A stretch of 64,000 nucleotides of DNA, from the NCBI GenBank assembly GCA_020633825.1, contig JACKCV010000002.1, positions 248,001 to 312,000 of the forward strand, given 5' to 3'. This document shows positions 63,659-64,000 of the stretch, one piece after another; the first letter of the stretch is position 1; each line of letters starts with the position of its first letter. This DNA is from Fibrobacteria bacterium. GTDB lineage: Bacteria; Fibrobacterota; Fibrobacteria; UBA5070. The translations under genes were made by a program, and so were the position numbers. The notes under the pieces were generated by a model, which saw nothing but the letters and a program-made list of their open reading frames with translations, ran no database searches and was not told the DNA's origin.

Positions 63659-64000
63659 ATGAACGATCGACTCCGTACCAGGGCCGCCGTGGCCGGAGGC
63701 GTGGGATTGTTCCTGTCGGCGATTCTCTGCCAGTTCCTGTCGAAACTGGGCGGGGACGATTCGTTCCTCTGGCCTTCCGACGCCATCGTCCTGGTGCTGT
63801 GCCTGCGCCTGCCCGAAGTCGGGGTGCGCAATTGGGTGCTGATCTTCTCCGCGGCGAATCTGGGAAGCCATCTCCTGCTGGAGCCGAACCTGCCGAACGC
63901 TCTCGGTTCGACCCTCTCCCACCTGCTCTTCGTCCTCGCGAGCCTTCCGATCGAGGGCATGCTGCGCGAGCGGAAGCCCGATTCCCGCTTCGTGGCCTCC
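63659..64000 (+). CDS. N-terminal part of a MASE1-like membrane sensor (3' end outside window)
   Basis: ATG 63659 follows AGGAAGG and the frame stays open to the right edge (114 residues). Hydrophobic helices alternate with loops; WPSDAIVLVLCLRLP and SAANLGSHLL resemble the MASE1 sensor domain found in front of histidine kinases and GGDEF/EAL proteins. The output domain is outside the window. Confidence 0.6.
   Translation, partial: MNDRLRTRAAVAGGVGLFLSAILCQFLSKLGGDDSFLWPSDAIVLVLCLRLPEVGVRNWVLIFSAANLGSHLLLEPNLPNALGSTLSHLLFVLASLPIEGMLRERKPDSRFVAS

Overview
The window is GC-rich, densely coding bacterial DNA. It most likely comes from a high-GC member of the Fibrobacterota. Two lineage-typical families support this: a FISUMP (Fibrobacter succinogenes major paralogous domain, TIGR02145) protein at 29919-30620 and a TIGR02147/DUF4423 protein at 39690-40520. 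Lipid A genes (lpxC, fabZ, lpxA), two TonB-dependent receptors and large exported proteins with FlgD-like C-termini show a Gram-negative envelope. The phylum assignment is inference; no rRNA gene is present.

Layout. 1-9774: two paralogous giant surface proteins made of Ig-like and acidic calcium-type modules. 9771-15262: an overlapping run lpxC-fabZ-lpxA-histidine kinase-response regulator-pssA, closed by a strong terminator and a tRNA-His on the other strand. 15644-25038: a second tightly packed unit with two glycosyltransferases, accA, a Trm112-like gene, a TPR protein carrying six copies of a short motif, accB, a PilT-type ATPase, accC and a FecR-domain protein. 25576-37487: two paralogous TonB-dependent receptors separated by a composite transposon, which consists of two 1386-bp ISL3-family copies around a FISUMP protein gene and a sulfite reductase-TusA fusion gene. 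Matching 8-bp target duplications lie only at the outer ends, so the whole 6.4-kb unit moved as one piece and split a tandem receptor pair.

37762-46860: accessory and envelope genes, namely a beta-helix lipoprotein, a DHFR-like reductase, a TIGR02147 regulator overlapping a lipoprotein gene, a glycoside hydrolase and a hybrid histidine kinase. 46867-55166 is mostly minus strand: a pseudouridine synthase and an epimerase, then the chain HIT-recO-gluQ-panB-inositol phosphatase-phytase-like protein, linked mostly by 4-bp stop/start overlaps. An EamA transporter gene runs convergently into the last of these. 55211-64000: a secreted subtilase, a PAP2 phosphatase, two tandem receiver-HDOD proteins, an acylphosphatase, lepA, a stand-alone receiver and the start of a MASE1-like membrane protein.

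Several genes have a TANNNT box exactly 6-7 nt before the start codon, usually with no usable Shine-Dalgarno sequence. This suggests that leaderless transcripts are common here. Genes inside operons instead use overlapping stops and starts (ATGA, GTGA, TTGA).
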